NCBI RefSeq assembly: GCF_001649575.2
Contig: NC_051431.1
Coordinates: 17,916,856 to 17,980,855 of the forward strand
DNA from: Kryptolebias marmoratus
Taxonomy: Eukaryota > Chordata > Actinopteri > Cyprinodontiformes > Rivulidae
Length of the DNA: 64,000 bases
Direction of reading: 5' to 3'
The position numbers were made by a program, and so were the translations under genes. Below are positions 1-12,182 of the stretch, in pieces. The first letter of the stretch is position 1. The number at the start of each line of letters is the position of its first letter. Under the pieces are notes generated by a model. It did not search any database and had not been told where the DNA came from. It saw only the letters and a list, made by a program, of their open reading frames with translations.

Positions 1-2880
1 GTCTCATCACACATGCCGGCACGTCCAGTTCACTCACAGGTAAGCAGCACTAATCAGTCCTTGCATTCTTTTCCACAGACTCATTTTTTCCTCTGCTGCG
101 ACCCTGGCTGACCAGCAGCACACACACAGCGCAGGGCTCCTGCCGAAAGTCGTATATGAGTGGGAACTCATCAAAAGGTTTGTGAAGACAGGCACAAAAT
201 TTTCTTTGTTTTTTTCCTCAGAAAGGAGTTAAAAAGGAGGTGAATAATGGTTAAGTGTGTGTGTCCCTAAAAATAGGCTATTCAGACTTCAACTAAGAAA
301 GACTGGGCCAAAAAAGTACATGGTTGCTTGCAAAAGTAACTGAACATACATTAACAAAGTTTATATATCAGAATAAACCTTTCAGAATTTTACTTATTTT
401 ACTGCCTTTTGTGTTTAAATTCAGTTTTAAATCAAATTAAAGTGCTACACCTCCAAAATCATATGCATAATAGTTCCAGCACCAACAAATTTCAATTAAA
501 TGGGTTTGTGTGTCCAAACCTTTTACTGGTATCCATTTTTACATATTTTTAGTTACGTTTTTTTTCTCTTTAGCACCCCTTTAAATGAATAATGCATTCT
601 TCGTTTGTAAAAAGTTTTTATCTCTTTCTTCCACATTACAAACATCATCATCGCGTTTCAGCACTAAACCACAAGGCAAGACAATCAGCTCCAATCAAGT
701 GAATGTGCTCCAGTTCAAACTTCATCAGGAAGACCTCAGCTTTGATCACGTCTCCTCCCCTCCTCACTCCCATCCTGCGAGGGTGAGGGGTCACCTTTTA
801 ATGAGCTACGAGGTGGAGAAGACAGGAGGGGGCTGGTTATGGAAAAAAAAGATTAAAAAAAAAGGTGTATAGTAAAAGAATCCCAAACACACCAACCAAT
901 AATGTACACACCTGATTACATCTGCCCTGTCCTGCCTCCCTGCATGTCCTGTTTTACCCTCGTCATATTCTGAAATGACTGTCCTTTTTTTCTCCAGCCC
1001 GCTCCACCCAGGGAGATCCCCCAGCACCACTGGAACACGCTGTTATCACCACATTCACAAAACAATTGCTGGGTAATTCCTGTTTATAACTATATTCGCT
1101 CCCTTCGGTATATGAGCACTGTTTTCTCCATCAAGCCTCCAGGACAGCCATCAAAATGCAGCGTTTACAAGCGCTTCATGCCTTACAAGCGTGGGCACAG
1201 TTTTTCCTCCAACTTCAAAAGAATTCTGAGAACATGCAAAAACAATTGAAGGTCTACTAAAGAATTGGCAAATTGATTAGCTCATCCACAAAATCCTATG
1301 TGACGTTAATATACGAAATAAAAACATATAACCAAAGACAAAAAAAGTGTGCATCAGACTTTATGAGAAAAAGTTAAATTGATCGTGCAAAGCTAATATG
1401 ATGTCTGCACTGGCAGCTAGCATCAAATCATATCAAATCATATTTAGCCTTCCTACTGTAAAGGAGTTTAATAATGTAGTAAAGTAACTTATGGTTGTTA
1501 CCTGATGTGAGACATGAGGCCAGAGTGTCGGGCCCGGTTTCTACCACCTGCTCCAGGTAATTGATTGGTGCATATAAAGTGATTGAGTTTCTTTAATTAG
1601 CTAACGAACATCTCTCCTCAGAGCTTGCCAAGCGGCGCTAACTTCCCCGGCGTGTCATTATTAGCCTCAGTTGAACTGCACCATCAGCACTGTGTTGACT
1701 TTATATCTCCTCAGACATCATAACAAAACACAAATCAGTTTGATGTAAACTTTTTTTATTTTAACTCAGCAATATGTCATTTATCTTGGAGCGGTTGGGT
1801 AAAATGCCTCACGTTTGACAGCTAAGACCGTACACTCCGCTGAGTGCTTTTGTTTAGTGTGCGCGCACTAAAACTCACACACCCGGACCAGCCCAACGAT
1901 CACACACCGCCCTTTCCAGCACACAAACACACTCGCAATCTATAAAAATATGCTTAGCATGGGACTGCTCTGTTGATAATGACCTCAGCCTTGGCACCAT
2001 AAAGGGCCAGACCAGACTGCCGACAGACTGGGGGCTTTTGTGTTGACTCTCTATCTCCAACTCCATGACCTTTAAGGGGAAGAAGAAAGCAGAATTGCCT
2101 TTTTTTTATTATTTAGAAGGGGTAAGGCTCGCTCATTGTTCTGTATTGGTACAGTTTCCCGGTGGTAAACACACTGTGGTTCCCAGGCTTTACTTGTTGC
2201 TTCACATCCCCCCACCACCACCACCATCTCTGTCCATCCAACCCTTGGTGTTCCCACAGTGCTCTGTCTGGATCATAGCATCAGCACTGCCCAAGCAATA
2301 CGCACGCATGCTACCATACAAATACTTTATGAATTATAAAATTCTTCCCAAGCTTGATGATTTGTGATGTAGGAAAGAAAAGAGGGCAATAAAAAAAAAA
2401 TTAAAAAAAACAAAAAAAACAAGGGAAAATCCCCTGGGGTGTACGGCTCTGAGAGGGGACCCATGACGGGGTCTGGAGGTTCTTTAGCTGCTCCAGACAG
2501 AGGCCATCCTTCAAGTGGGTGACAACAGTGCCCAAACAAACCACTAACCTCATCAGCCCTCTGTTTACAGCCCAGAGCCTGAGTCCTGGACGACTCATTA
2601 ACATCAGAGACCTTCTGAAAGACTCATTTTCTCACATTGTTGATGGATGAGAAGTCCCGGATCATTCGACAACTGACCGTCACCATCCCTGCTGCAGCAC
2701 ATGCACTCAGGAGAGGTTGTGCGGACTCATTTCCTTTTATTCATCCTGAAACTGCCTACTATTGTAGGTTTGTCCGAAGTGTTGAATTAAAAGTTGTAAA
2801 TACGTGATAAAAAATCTCATATAATGGTCACAGGCCAACAGTGTGCAACATTTTTAAATCCATTTCCAACAAAAGTAGCA
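1..2880. other. Non-coding; CNE-like blocks, no gene recognised
   Basis: Short open frames here lack splice-compatible or family-like features. Two parts look more complex than the AT-rich background. One is about 1500-1760, with several homeodomain-type TAATTA/TAATTG cores and a small CG-rich patch. The other is about 2540-2720. They are candidate conserved non-coding elements only by appearance. Confidence 0.35.
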
Positions 2881-2884
2881 TGCC

Positions 2885-3540
2885 TTGAAGGAATGCATGC
2901 CAAAGTTTCATATAGGGCCCTTGCATGATCTGTTAGCACTCCGAGCACCTAATGACAACCACATAACCCTGTCAAATTTTAGCTAAATATCTGTATAACT
3001 GACTGAGTTATAGCCATTTTGCTTTTGGCTAAGTTTGGTTCGCTGTGGCAGCCATGTTGAATTGTAGTGACTCTAAAAGTTGATCCAATGTAGATGCGCA
3101 TCCACTGATAAATTTCTGAGAGCTTCATTAAAGTCAGCCAAGTGGTTTATAAGATATTCTGCTAACAGACAAATGCGATTGACTTCAACAGTTAATCACA
3201 AAGTTTTAAACAAAGATCTCACACAATCCGCTAACTTTTCGAGTATGTGTTGGGGAAGTCTCACAGCTACTACCAAATCAATTTTTAGACCAATATCTAT
3301 AAGACTGGCTGAGTTATAGGCATTTTTGTGTTTGATAAATTTGCTTAGCTGTGGCAGTTATCTTAAGTAAGGTCAACTCCAAAAGTTAATCAGTTATAGA
3401 TTGGCATCCAATGATTACCTTCTGAGAGTTTCATTAAAATCTGCCCAGTGGTCCATGAAATATTTTGCTAACAGACGTTCAAACAGCCCCACCCCCCACG
3501 CTTCCACACACACAGGCAATTACATGATCACCTAGCCCAA
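2885..3540. repeat. Dispersed teleost repeat with two tandem arms (~297-bp period)
   Basis: Phrases recur at a spacing of about 297 bp: a GACT(G)GCTGAGTTATAG-like block at about 3000 and 3302, GCTGTGGCAG at about 3042 and 3346, CTGAGAG.TTCATTAAA at about 3116 and 3421, and GCTAACAGAC at about 3161 and 3466. The right end runs through a CA-rich stretch into GGCAATTACATGATCACC. An inverted relative of the right part lies at about 33170-33440, so this is a dispersed family. The class is not assigned. Confidence 0.7.
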
Positions 3541-4002
3541 ACAGACCGTTGTTGGGTAAATAGGAGTTATGTCTCAATTTTAAAGATGTGGTTTTTTGGC
3601 CTAAATATATATTTTGTTAAAGAAAGAAAACGAGTCGAGTTTAAATCAGCAGTTAACCTTTCCAGAAAAAAGAGAAAAAGGTGGCATCCGCCTGGAACCT
3701 TGATGATTCTTGACCACATCGTTCACTGACGATTTTTGAATCCCGGAGCTTTTGCACCAAACGGAGCGCATGAAGGGAAGAAAGGAAGCGAAGGGGGGCT
3801 GGGGGGGTCTGCTCCGGGACAACAAGGGCCGTTTAATGGGGGTCTCCATTTCACTTCCCCCATCCCCACCGCCTCTCACCTCTCCAATGGGCCGATCTAT
3901 TAACCGTTTTAATGAGCTCCGCCAGACAAACGCGAGATGCAGCATGGCCCATTGAACAATGTGGAGAAGGACGATGCGCTGCTTCGCTCTGGAGAGGAGA
4001 GT

Positions 4003-4035
<33 letters not shown>

Positions 4036-5680
4036 AACTTCTCCGGTGCCAATCACAGGTGTCAGTTTGACACGCAAGGCATCGAAAACATTACTGATTT
4101 ACCAGACAAACTGATAAATTAGTGAGGGACAAAAGCAAAGAAAATGAATCAAAGCAGAAACACACAGAGTGTATTTGAACGCGCCACGGCCACTTGTTGG
4201 TACCACTTGAACTGGATTGGATACGATTTACTTTAAAACATTTTAATGAAAATATATTGTTTGTATTAAGGCACACAATAGCGGGCTTTTAATTAGGTGC
4301 ACCCCGAGTTAGTTTGACCCCCCACCCCCCAGGCCCCTTCATTTATGTGCGGCCTACGTTTCACCGCGGGGTGCGGTGAAACCTGCGCGCCTTGGCAACA
4401 CGTAGTTGGACGTTTTTGCGGCACACCGCGTTACATCTGGACGCGCGGACTAATCAGTCAGGCTCCATCTATCACGCTTTACCACCTCTCCATCACCTTC
4501 TCTATTACAGTCCCCCTCCATCACCCCCCTCTCTTTTTTCTTTTTTTTTATCACACGAGTATTCTGTAAGTAGGGAGGAACACACTGAACACATTTACCA
4601 GCAGAGCCCTTATATGAGGGCTCTGGGAATTTAAATATTCACTGCTGACACTGTGCAGACTTGGCTGAGGGCCAGGGTGGGCCCGCTACTTCGGGGCCCC
4701 CACAACATTCCCCACCTCAGTCTGCCTTGAAAGGCAGAAACCCTTCTCTTCCATTAAAAAGTGTGTCTATCTATCTATCTATATATATTTATATAATTTA
4801 AATACACAAGGGAATCAGGGAATCATAGCCTTCAGACATGCGCAGATGTGCAGGAGATTTTGTTTATTGACTTAAAAACAAACAAACAGAAAAACCTATA
4901 CTGCCAGTCAAAAAAGAAAAAAAAAAAGATCTGCAAGGATGAATATAAGTGGAGTTAATTCTGTTAATAATGTTGATGCAAATGTTATTTTTCCTCAATA
5001 TTTAACAAGTTGCCAATAAAATAGCAACACAGTGGTTTTAATCAGAAGGGTGAGCTGAATTGTTTCGAAGACCACATGCAGTCCTTTAACTTCTTTGCAG
5101 CTGCTTTGTTCTTTTTTTAACTATCAGGGATATTTCAAATAAATGTTGCAGCTCCATAGTATTTTTTTGATTCATGTGACACAGAGGCCTTAATGTATTT
5201 TCTGTTTAAGTGAAAATCTAAGTTGTCTTATAGTTGGAGGGGGAGGGGGGGATAAGTATCTGGTCAATGAACTGAAATCTTGTCTCTTAAAAGATGTTTA
5301 AAAAAACTGAATTATGAACAGGCCTGGCTCGTTGCATTAATTGGATTACTGCAAAAACAAATTACACTTCATTTTCATATATTAATTTAGAGCATTTTTA
5401 CAGTTCATTTTAGTCATTCAAAATCAGAATTTAAAGTCATTAACAGCATGGACATAAAAACTTAAAAAAAAAATAAGAAATGCACATCTTTATAATTTAT
5501 TTTGGGAAATCAATGCACATCAATCACCTCCACGCATAAACCTGATTGTGTGAAAGGAACTGAATCGATTTCAAATAGAGACGTGCAACTTTATTAACCA
5601 AAATCACTAAACATTTCATGTTTTTTTTTTAAATTAAAAGTTGTTGTTTTTTTACCACATAGTTTAAAAAGCAGTTTCAC
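3541..5680. other. Non-coding; one complex block and AT-rich DNA
   Basis: 3700-4090 is compositionally complex. It has few stop-rich runs, several CGs, and an inverted CATTG..CAATG pair at 3950-3961 resembling a SOX dimer site. It could be a conserved element. A CA microsatellite interrupts it at 4003-4030. The rest is AT-rich, with a short TCTA run near 4765 and nothing gene-like. Confidence 0.35.
4003..4032. repeat. (AC)n microsatellite
   Basis: About 14 uninterrupted CA units followed by a TACACA variant. Confidence 0.95.
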
Positions 5681-8600
5681 CAATAGCTCGAAATGAACTC
5701 ACACAAGTATGTATTTTTTTTTTTCAAAATGAATCCAATAAAAATGTCTCGCTCTGAAACAGTCACCGTGCGCACTCGGGCTGTATCCTCTTTCCTCTTT
5801 GCTCCCAAAGTTTCCCTGGACAAACTGCGGAGGTAAACGCAGCCGAGCGGCAGCAGATGGAGACGAGCTGCCGGCGCGCAGGACGCGGGATTTGAACTTG
5901 CAACGCCACTCAACACCACAGCGCCCACTATATGCAACGAGCTTTTTTTTTATTCCCCCCCACTAAAAAAAAAAACCTCCGAGCGGACCGCCTGCCACAA
6001 AGTTCCTGCATCGCTCCCTCAACTTTTACGCACATCTCGCGGACGCGCTGGAGTCTTTTTTTCCGCGACGAAAAAACATCTCGATTATTTTACTCCTAAC
6101 AGAAACTAACACACAAAAAAAGTTTGGATTCCGCTTTTTTTAGTCAACCTTTCACAGAAACTAGAATTCGACGACAGCGACAGCTTATATAGGTAGATAT
6201 AAGATGATTAAAAAGAAGAAAAAAAAAAAAAAGAAAGGGATGTTGCACCTACTCGTGGCCAGTTTCCGTGCCCTGCCTTTGGACCTCATGCTGCCAGTCT
6301 CTCGGCGTGGGTTTGTCTCGTCAATCTTTTCTTTTTTTTCTTTGCTTCTTTTTTTTTTATTTCTCTCTGTCTCTTTTTCTCTGGGTTTCTCAATCCCAAA
6401 CGCGCTATCTCTCCAGCATTGTCAGTCTGGGACACCTTCGCACATGCGCACAGCGGCCGAAATCTGCCGGCAGCAAGTGCCAGGAGAAAAAAAAAAGGAA
6501 AAGTTTGGGAGGATTTATCACTTTGATATGAGGCTGATCTGACGAAGATGGGGGGGATCGTCCCGCGCTGCTCAAACTGGGAGGCGAAAAACTGGACAGG
6601 GAAGGGGGGGCTGCCAAAAAAAAAATTAGGTTGCAGTCTGAGATTGAAACTTTGAGGATTTGTAAACTGAGGGAAACTTTTATTTAAAAGCGCAAAATGC
6701 CTGTTTGACTTCATTGTGAAAATAAATCAGATCTCTGACACAATAGGGTTTAAAAAAAAACAATTTTGTGTTCCAATTTTATTAAAAGATTTTTCTGGTT
6801 GGGGGGGTTGAAAACTTTGCCAACGCGGATACTTGGGCAGCGCAATCACATCTAGATCGTTAATTCCACCCACCTTTTTTATCTTCAAATGAAGTGACAT
6901 TAATCAATGCTCATTTAAACTGACCCATGTTGAGTCAGGCCATTACAAGTTTTATGTATTTTAATTGTATCCTGACCGGTGAAGCGCTGGGAATGAATGA
7001 CCCTCCCGCCCCTTTTTTTTCCTCTTTTTTACCTTCTGCTGCACCCGGCTTAAAGCTTCAACATGACACTGTCCAGTCTTTTTTTTGTCCGATCTCGTTG
7101 TGCTGACAATTATTAATATGCTAAGTGCAGCCTGTTCGGGACGCGTTTCTGTGCGTAAATTCCACAAAGGATGTTTCCACTTGATTCAGCTTAAAGACGG
7201 AGAGAGAGCGGTTCCACTGAGGGCAGACAGATCTGTCCAGATCTTCACCTCAGAGGGTGCAGCACTCGTTGAAACAATTTCCTCTCCATTGCTCTGGATT
7301 GTTAATATTTTTAAAGGCCTTTCTGTCCTAACTGCGAAGCTACCCGGACACCATAAAGACCGCGAAGTCACTGCGCGTCTTCTGCTGTCACGTAACAAGT
7401 TTTACTAAGGCACATTTAGATATAGGTACACATTTAGGTATAGGTAGCAGCACGTGCGGATCATTAAAGTGATTGGCGAGTCGTGAGATCAGCTGGAGAT
7501 CATGCTGACCCCCCGCAGATGAATGAGCTGCGAACTGGAGCCGCATCGATTCCAAATTGTGCCGGAATTGATTGGAGTCGTGACGTCATGCCGTGTCGCA
7601 GAAAATGCATATATGAACAATTTTTTTTTTTTTTTTTTTTTNNNNNNNNNNNNNNNNNNNNNNNNNNNNNNNNNNNNNNNNNNNNNNNNNNNNNNNNNNN
7701 NNNNNNNNNNNNNNNNNNNNNNNNNNNNNNNNNNNNNNNNNNNNNNNNNNNNNNNNNNNNNNNNNNNNNNNNNNNNNNNNNNNNNNNAAAAAAAAAAAAA
7801 AAAAAAAAGTGTTTTGCCGCTGTTCACAAACTAATCCTCTCTAATTGTCAACAAGTTCAGACGCTCAAAACTCTGAGCGGGGGAGAGAGGGGGTGTGGGG
7901 TGTGTGGGGATCCCCGAATCGTTAATTGTAGACAACACCTCTTGAGAAGTTTGAACGTGATACTCTGCTGTGGCTGTGCCCCCTCACTTCTACCTCAGCT
8001 GTAATGGTATAAATGATGCCATTAAGTGGGCTGCGCCGGCAGCCGCGCGCCAAGCCTGGAGGAGAAGAAGGTGGCGCGCCGGGCGAACGCACAAATCCAA
8101 ATTTACGCACACTGTAAGGAAGGGAGGGAAGGGAGGGAGGGGAGGTGGGGGCATCGGGCAGAGCGCTCATTTAGACTAAATGGAAACAGTTTTCATTCAC
8201 CGCAAAAACTCACTCTGCTCTTTTCTCCTTCTTCTTCTTCTCTTCTGAAGCCCTTTTTTTTATTTTCACATTTTATTAGGACGCCCCGAAGCCGCTGGCG
8301 GCGCGGAGCGGAGCGCAGATCCCCACTGCCCCGGCTGCGTGATTATTAGGAATTAATTGGATCGTCATAGACCCCCACTTTGGCACGCATATGCTAAAAT
8401 AAATACCTAAATAGACACATAAACCTTCGCACTTCAAGCCACAATAAATTATTCTATTTTTAAGCCGATTTAACTGTTTTTACTGTATCCTGTTTGAGCG
8501 CTGAAGGAGTTAAAATAACATGATTCGTACAGAGAGATCTGTGGACTCAGACTAAAAGTGAAAAAGGAGCCTCGGGCGCAAGGAAATTACCAGAGCCCGC
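5681..8600. promoter_or_regulatory. CG-richer block, candidate CpG-island or promoter-like DNA
   Basis: Between about 5750 and 8340 the sequence holds many more CG dinucleotides than the flanks (for example around 5820-5930, 6000-6070, 7140-7390 and 8030-8100). It also has long homopolymers. No start codon with a recognisable protein follows on either strand. It might be the 5' region of a gene outside the window or an unannotated transcript. The call rests on composition only. Confidence 0.3.
7642..7787. other. Assembly gap (146 N)
   Basis: A run of 146 N, preceded by 21 T (7621-7641) and followed by 21 A (7788-7808). Open frames read through it are artefacts. Confidence 0.99.
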
Positions 8601-8725
8601 GTGACCTTTGAGTAAGGTAATCAATCAAGTGATCAACAGGGATATTTATCACCGCTTTGTCCAACCAAAGCTGCTCCTGGAAGCAGAGTCAGGGGGGAAA
8701 ATACCAGTCATCTTTTGTTTGGAGA

Positions 8726-8727
<2 letters not shown>

Positions 8728-8798
<71 letters not shown>
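8728..8798. repeat. (AAT)n microsatellite
   Basis: About 23 perfect AAT units. Confidence 0.97.
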
Positions 8799-8799
<1 letters not shown>

Positions 8800-8800
<1 letters not shown>

Positions 8801-11537
8801 TATAGCATAGCCCATAACTGTAGGCCCCTAATTTTTTAATGATTATTCATTAAAAATGATAAGGAATTACAAATAATGATATATTATTGGTTTATTTGTT
8901 TTTACAAATTCAATATTCAATCAGGTACCAATAGTTTTTGTTTTTTTTTTAATTTCTTGAATGGGTTTAAAGGGCCCTCCAATGAGAATCTAATGCCTCT
9001 AAACTAAACTCCACCAAAGAGCTTTCTTTATTTTTACTGGCCAAAGAGCTGAAAATATTTGAAAATATTTTTCAGTTAAAATGAAAAAATCATTTCAAGG
9101 CAGAGAAAAATGGCCAAGCAACAAAAAAAGGTCCAGCAACACACATGAATTTATTTCTGACAGGATTCAGCATTTTTTACATAATAATGCCTTTTGTCAA
9201 AAATCATTTTCTTTGACAGAACAAATTCACATAATGAGGAACATTTAAACTGAACAAATCAATAATCTATAAAAAAGGCTTTGTTTCCTTTATTGTAAAG
9301 TTTGAACAAAAAAGACATCAAAACTAACAGGTCGGAGAACAGATTAATCTCAGATATAACATAAAATGTTTCCAACTGATTCCTTACAGAAAAGCCACAT
9401 GATTTTTTATTTTGTTCTTCAGAAGGCATCTAAGTGGAAAACTGTGACCACATGTGATTATATGAAAATGTTTCAAACTCACACAGGAAAATGTGCAAAA
9501 ACACGTGTTTCCACATGTTTTTCACAAATGTCACATTTTAAAATGTTTTCAAACGTGGAAAAAAAGGGATATTTACATGTTTGTTTGTTTGTTTGTTTTT
9601 TTTTTGGGGGGGGGGGGTTTTCTAATATAGATGAATGTGAGGAAGAGAGTCTGGAACTGGATCTGGGTCAGGGGGGGATGCAAGCACAAGGAAAGCTAAA
9701 GTCAAAGAAAAATCATCTACGCCATCTTGTGTTACTCCAGGTGTTCTGAAAAAATTTGATAAAGTATTTAATGCTTCACCTTTTCATTGGCTTTGACTTA
9801 TAGTTCATAAAACCATGGACTATTTTATGCACACACACATACACACATATATATATATTTATCATGAGCGACATAGTTCAATCAGACATGTCATTGTTAT
9901 GGTTTAACACAAAATATTTTAATCAGAACTGATTTTGACTGTCTTAGAATGGCATCATTTTCTTCCATTTGAGTCAAATTTTATTTAAACTACATTTATT
10001 TTAATAAAAATAAATTAAAAAAAATATTTTTAAATATATGCAGCACCAAAACTTCAAAAAGAAGCCTTATTCCTTGATGTCAGTTCTTCAATTTAAGGCC
10101 TGTGTAAAAAGATGGCTGAACATGTTAACTAGAATTCCTTATGCTATAGCCCCCTCTAGTGGACATTATTCAGTAGTGTTTCAGCTTTTTGGAAATCAGT
10201 GGCAGAAGGCAGGTGGTGCAGTGCTCATGCTTCAAGAAGTCCTAAAATATAATTCTATGAAATATATTCTGCAGTTAAAAAAAAAAAAAGAAAAACTAAT
10301 TTAAAGCTTGATATGAATCGATATATTAAAGTGACAGATCGATGGCTTGGCTCTCTTTGAAGCACTTGAAATAAAATCCATTTTAACAACCAGCTTGGAA
10401 AACAGATTACGACCCACCCCTGAGACAATTTGTAGAAGTACTATTGATAGGGCTGGTGCTGCCTTTTGACATATTTATCTCTGAAAATTAGTTGATGGGA
10501 GGTTCCTGACCCCTCGCCACCCCCCTGATGTCTCTGTTGCCCGCAGTCACCGTCAACGAAGACATTTGACGCGTAATCAATACGACAGTCGATCAGGTTT
10601 ATTTATTTGCATTTCCAGTAACAGCAGACAATCAGATCATGTCAACTTCCCGGTTGCAAGGCAATTAAAGGAACAAGCAGATGGATGGGATGCTTAGGAC
10701 ACCAAAAGCGTCCTTAACTGACTCCTGACAGCTGATAACGTAATTCATGGGAATCTGGGGGAAAAAGAAATAAGACTATTTTTTTTTTTTGTATAAATCT
10801 GTTGTAATATATCTTTATCCCTTTTGGATATTCTGACTTTATGTCTGAGGTCAACTTCTTAAAAGCAAACAAAAAAAGTCCTAAAACCAATGCCAAAGTT
10901 CTTTTTATCTGCTTTAGCTGTCTAATGTTCAATATTTGGCTGTTTTTTTTTTCAATTTTATCTGAACTATTAAAACTTGAATAATCTATGGCTAAACCAT
11001 GAAAAGGGTGTGTATTTTCAAGTATAATGTCTTTTAATCCCATCTTTTATTTTAGCAAATTAACAGAAAAGCATTTGCTATTTCTTCTTCTTTTATCTTG
11101 TTGTTCTTTTAGATTATTGGCACCATGTTCAGTGGTTAAAGGTTGTTCAACAACCGTAATGTAGGCCAGTGGGAGGCAGATGGATCCGGATCAAAACTCA
11201 GACTTTAATACTTAATTTTTATTTAAGTTTTAAAGAACAGGCGTCCAAACACAGTGCATTATGATTAGAACAGGATTAGGAACAAACAGACCAGGAACTA
11301 AAACGAAAAAAAAAAACAAAACAGTACGACAAGCAACGTACCTAACTTAAAATTACAAAAATGATAAAAATAATTTGAGGTGAACACAAACTGGCTACGC
11401 GTTTGCTTTCTAGTATTTTAACAGTATCACGGTTTGTTTCCAGAAGATATACTGTGAGGCAAATTGTAAAATCACGTAAGAATGACAGAAAAATCTGTCG
11501 GGATCAATACGGTATTTTTGACGATGTCGTCCAGCTG
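8800..11537. other. Non-coding, AT-rich; one complex block near 10530-10690
   Basis: Mostly AT-rich sequence with a TTTG run followed by a G homopolymer (9580-9617). About 10530-10690 is less AT-rich and contains ATTTGCAT-like and CAAT-like motifs; it could be a conserved element. No gene seen. Confidence 0.3.
10148..10162 (-). promoter_or_regulatory. CTCF-like motif, minus orientation
   Basis: On the minus strand CCACTAGAGGGGGCT, one mismatch from the common CTCF core CCACTAGAGGGCGCT. Motif match only; occupancy is unknown. Confidence 0.45.
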
Positions 11538-11610
11538 GTTCCCGTAGTGTAGTGGTTATCACGTTCGCCTAACACGCGAAAGGTCCCCGGTTCGAAACCG
11601 GGCGGGAACA
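11538..11610 (+). tRNA. tRNA-Val (anticodon AAC)
   Basis: 73 nt that fold as a full cloverleaf: acceptor GTTCCCG paired with CGGGAAC, D arm with GTGG..TTATCAC, anticodon stem TTCGC/GCGAA with loop CTAACAC (anticodon at 11571-11573), T arm CCGG TTCGAAA CCGG. The A box (TAGTGTAGTGG) and B box (GGTTCGAAACC) are intact. T-runs begin about 15-20 bp downstream as possible Pol III terminators. It matches vertebrate tRNA-Val(AAC) apart from a compensated acceptor pair (CCCG/CGGG instead of TCCG/CGGA). It is a lone gene with no SINE-like tail, so I read it as a genuine tRNA gene. Confidence 0.95.
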
Positions 11611-11948
11611 TCTATTTATGTGTTTCCTTTTTGTAATAATTTTTTTTCTTCAATTTAATTTTACGGAACTTTTTTTTTTTTTTTTTTTTACACGTCATGT
11701 TTAACTGGATAAAACCGAATAACACGGCTATATTCGCTAATCGTTACCAGTAATAGGTTATACCTGTGACACAGACCCTGTGTGTTTTTATGTGACTAAA
11801 ACATAAAATACGAATACTAAGATAAAATACTTCATGTAGAACATAAAAATACTAAAGAAAACACGTAATTTTTGTGCATAGAGAAATGCTGCTAAATCGT
11901 ATTGAAGAAACGGAAATCAAAATGGTTCAGAATACTTCCTAACAATCT

Positions 11949-11962
11949 CCACAAGATGGCAG
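11949..11962 (+). promoter_or_regulatory. CTCF-like motif, plus orientation
   Basis: CCACAAGATGGCAG, a good match to the vertebrate CTCF core (CCAnnAGRKGGCRS). It lies 340 bp past the tRNA gene. Confidence 0.5.
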
Positions 11963-12122
11963 TATTGAGCATGAGAAAAACAAATCTGAACAGCAATTTA
12001 GTCTTTAAATTGTTTAAACGACACTTGCATGCTTACGTCTACTTATTTCGTTACTTAGAGAACATCTTCTGACCTGGTTATTTTATACATTAAGGTAAGT
12101 GAAATATGTCAGTAATTCTTTC

Positions 12123-12148
12123 TCTTCTTCTTCTTCTTCTTCTTCTTC

Positions 12149-12178
<30 letters not shown>
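12123..12178. repeat. (TTC)n(TTA)n compound microsatellite
   Basis: About nine TTC units passing directly into about nine TTA units. Confidence 0.95.

Positions 12179-12182
<4 letters not shown>

Noticed and set aside
3937..4122. Frames made of His-Thr repeats
   Set aside because: Translation of a CA microsatellite. The same applies to frames over the CA and TA runs near 44400 and 51300.
5677..5937. 86-codon minus-strand frame with a signal-like start in the CG-rich block
   Set aside because: No recognisable product and no downstream exon that continues it; composition alone can give this frame.
7483..8004. Open frames running through the N gap
   Set aside because: They consist mostly of undetermined bases and homopolymer Phe/Lys; no support.
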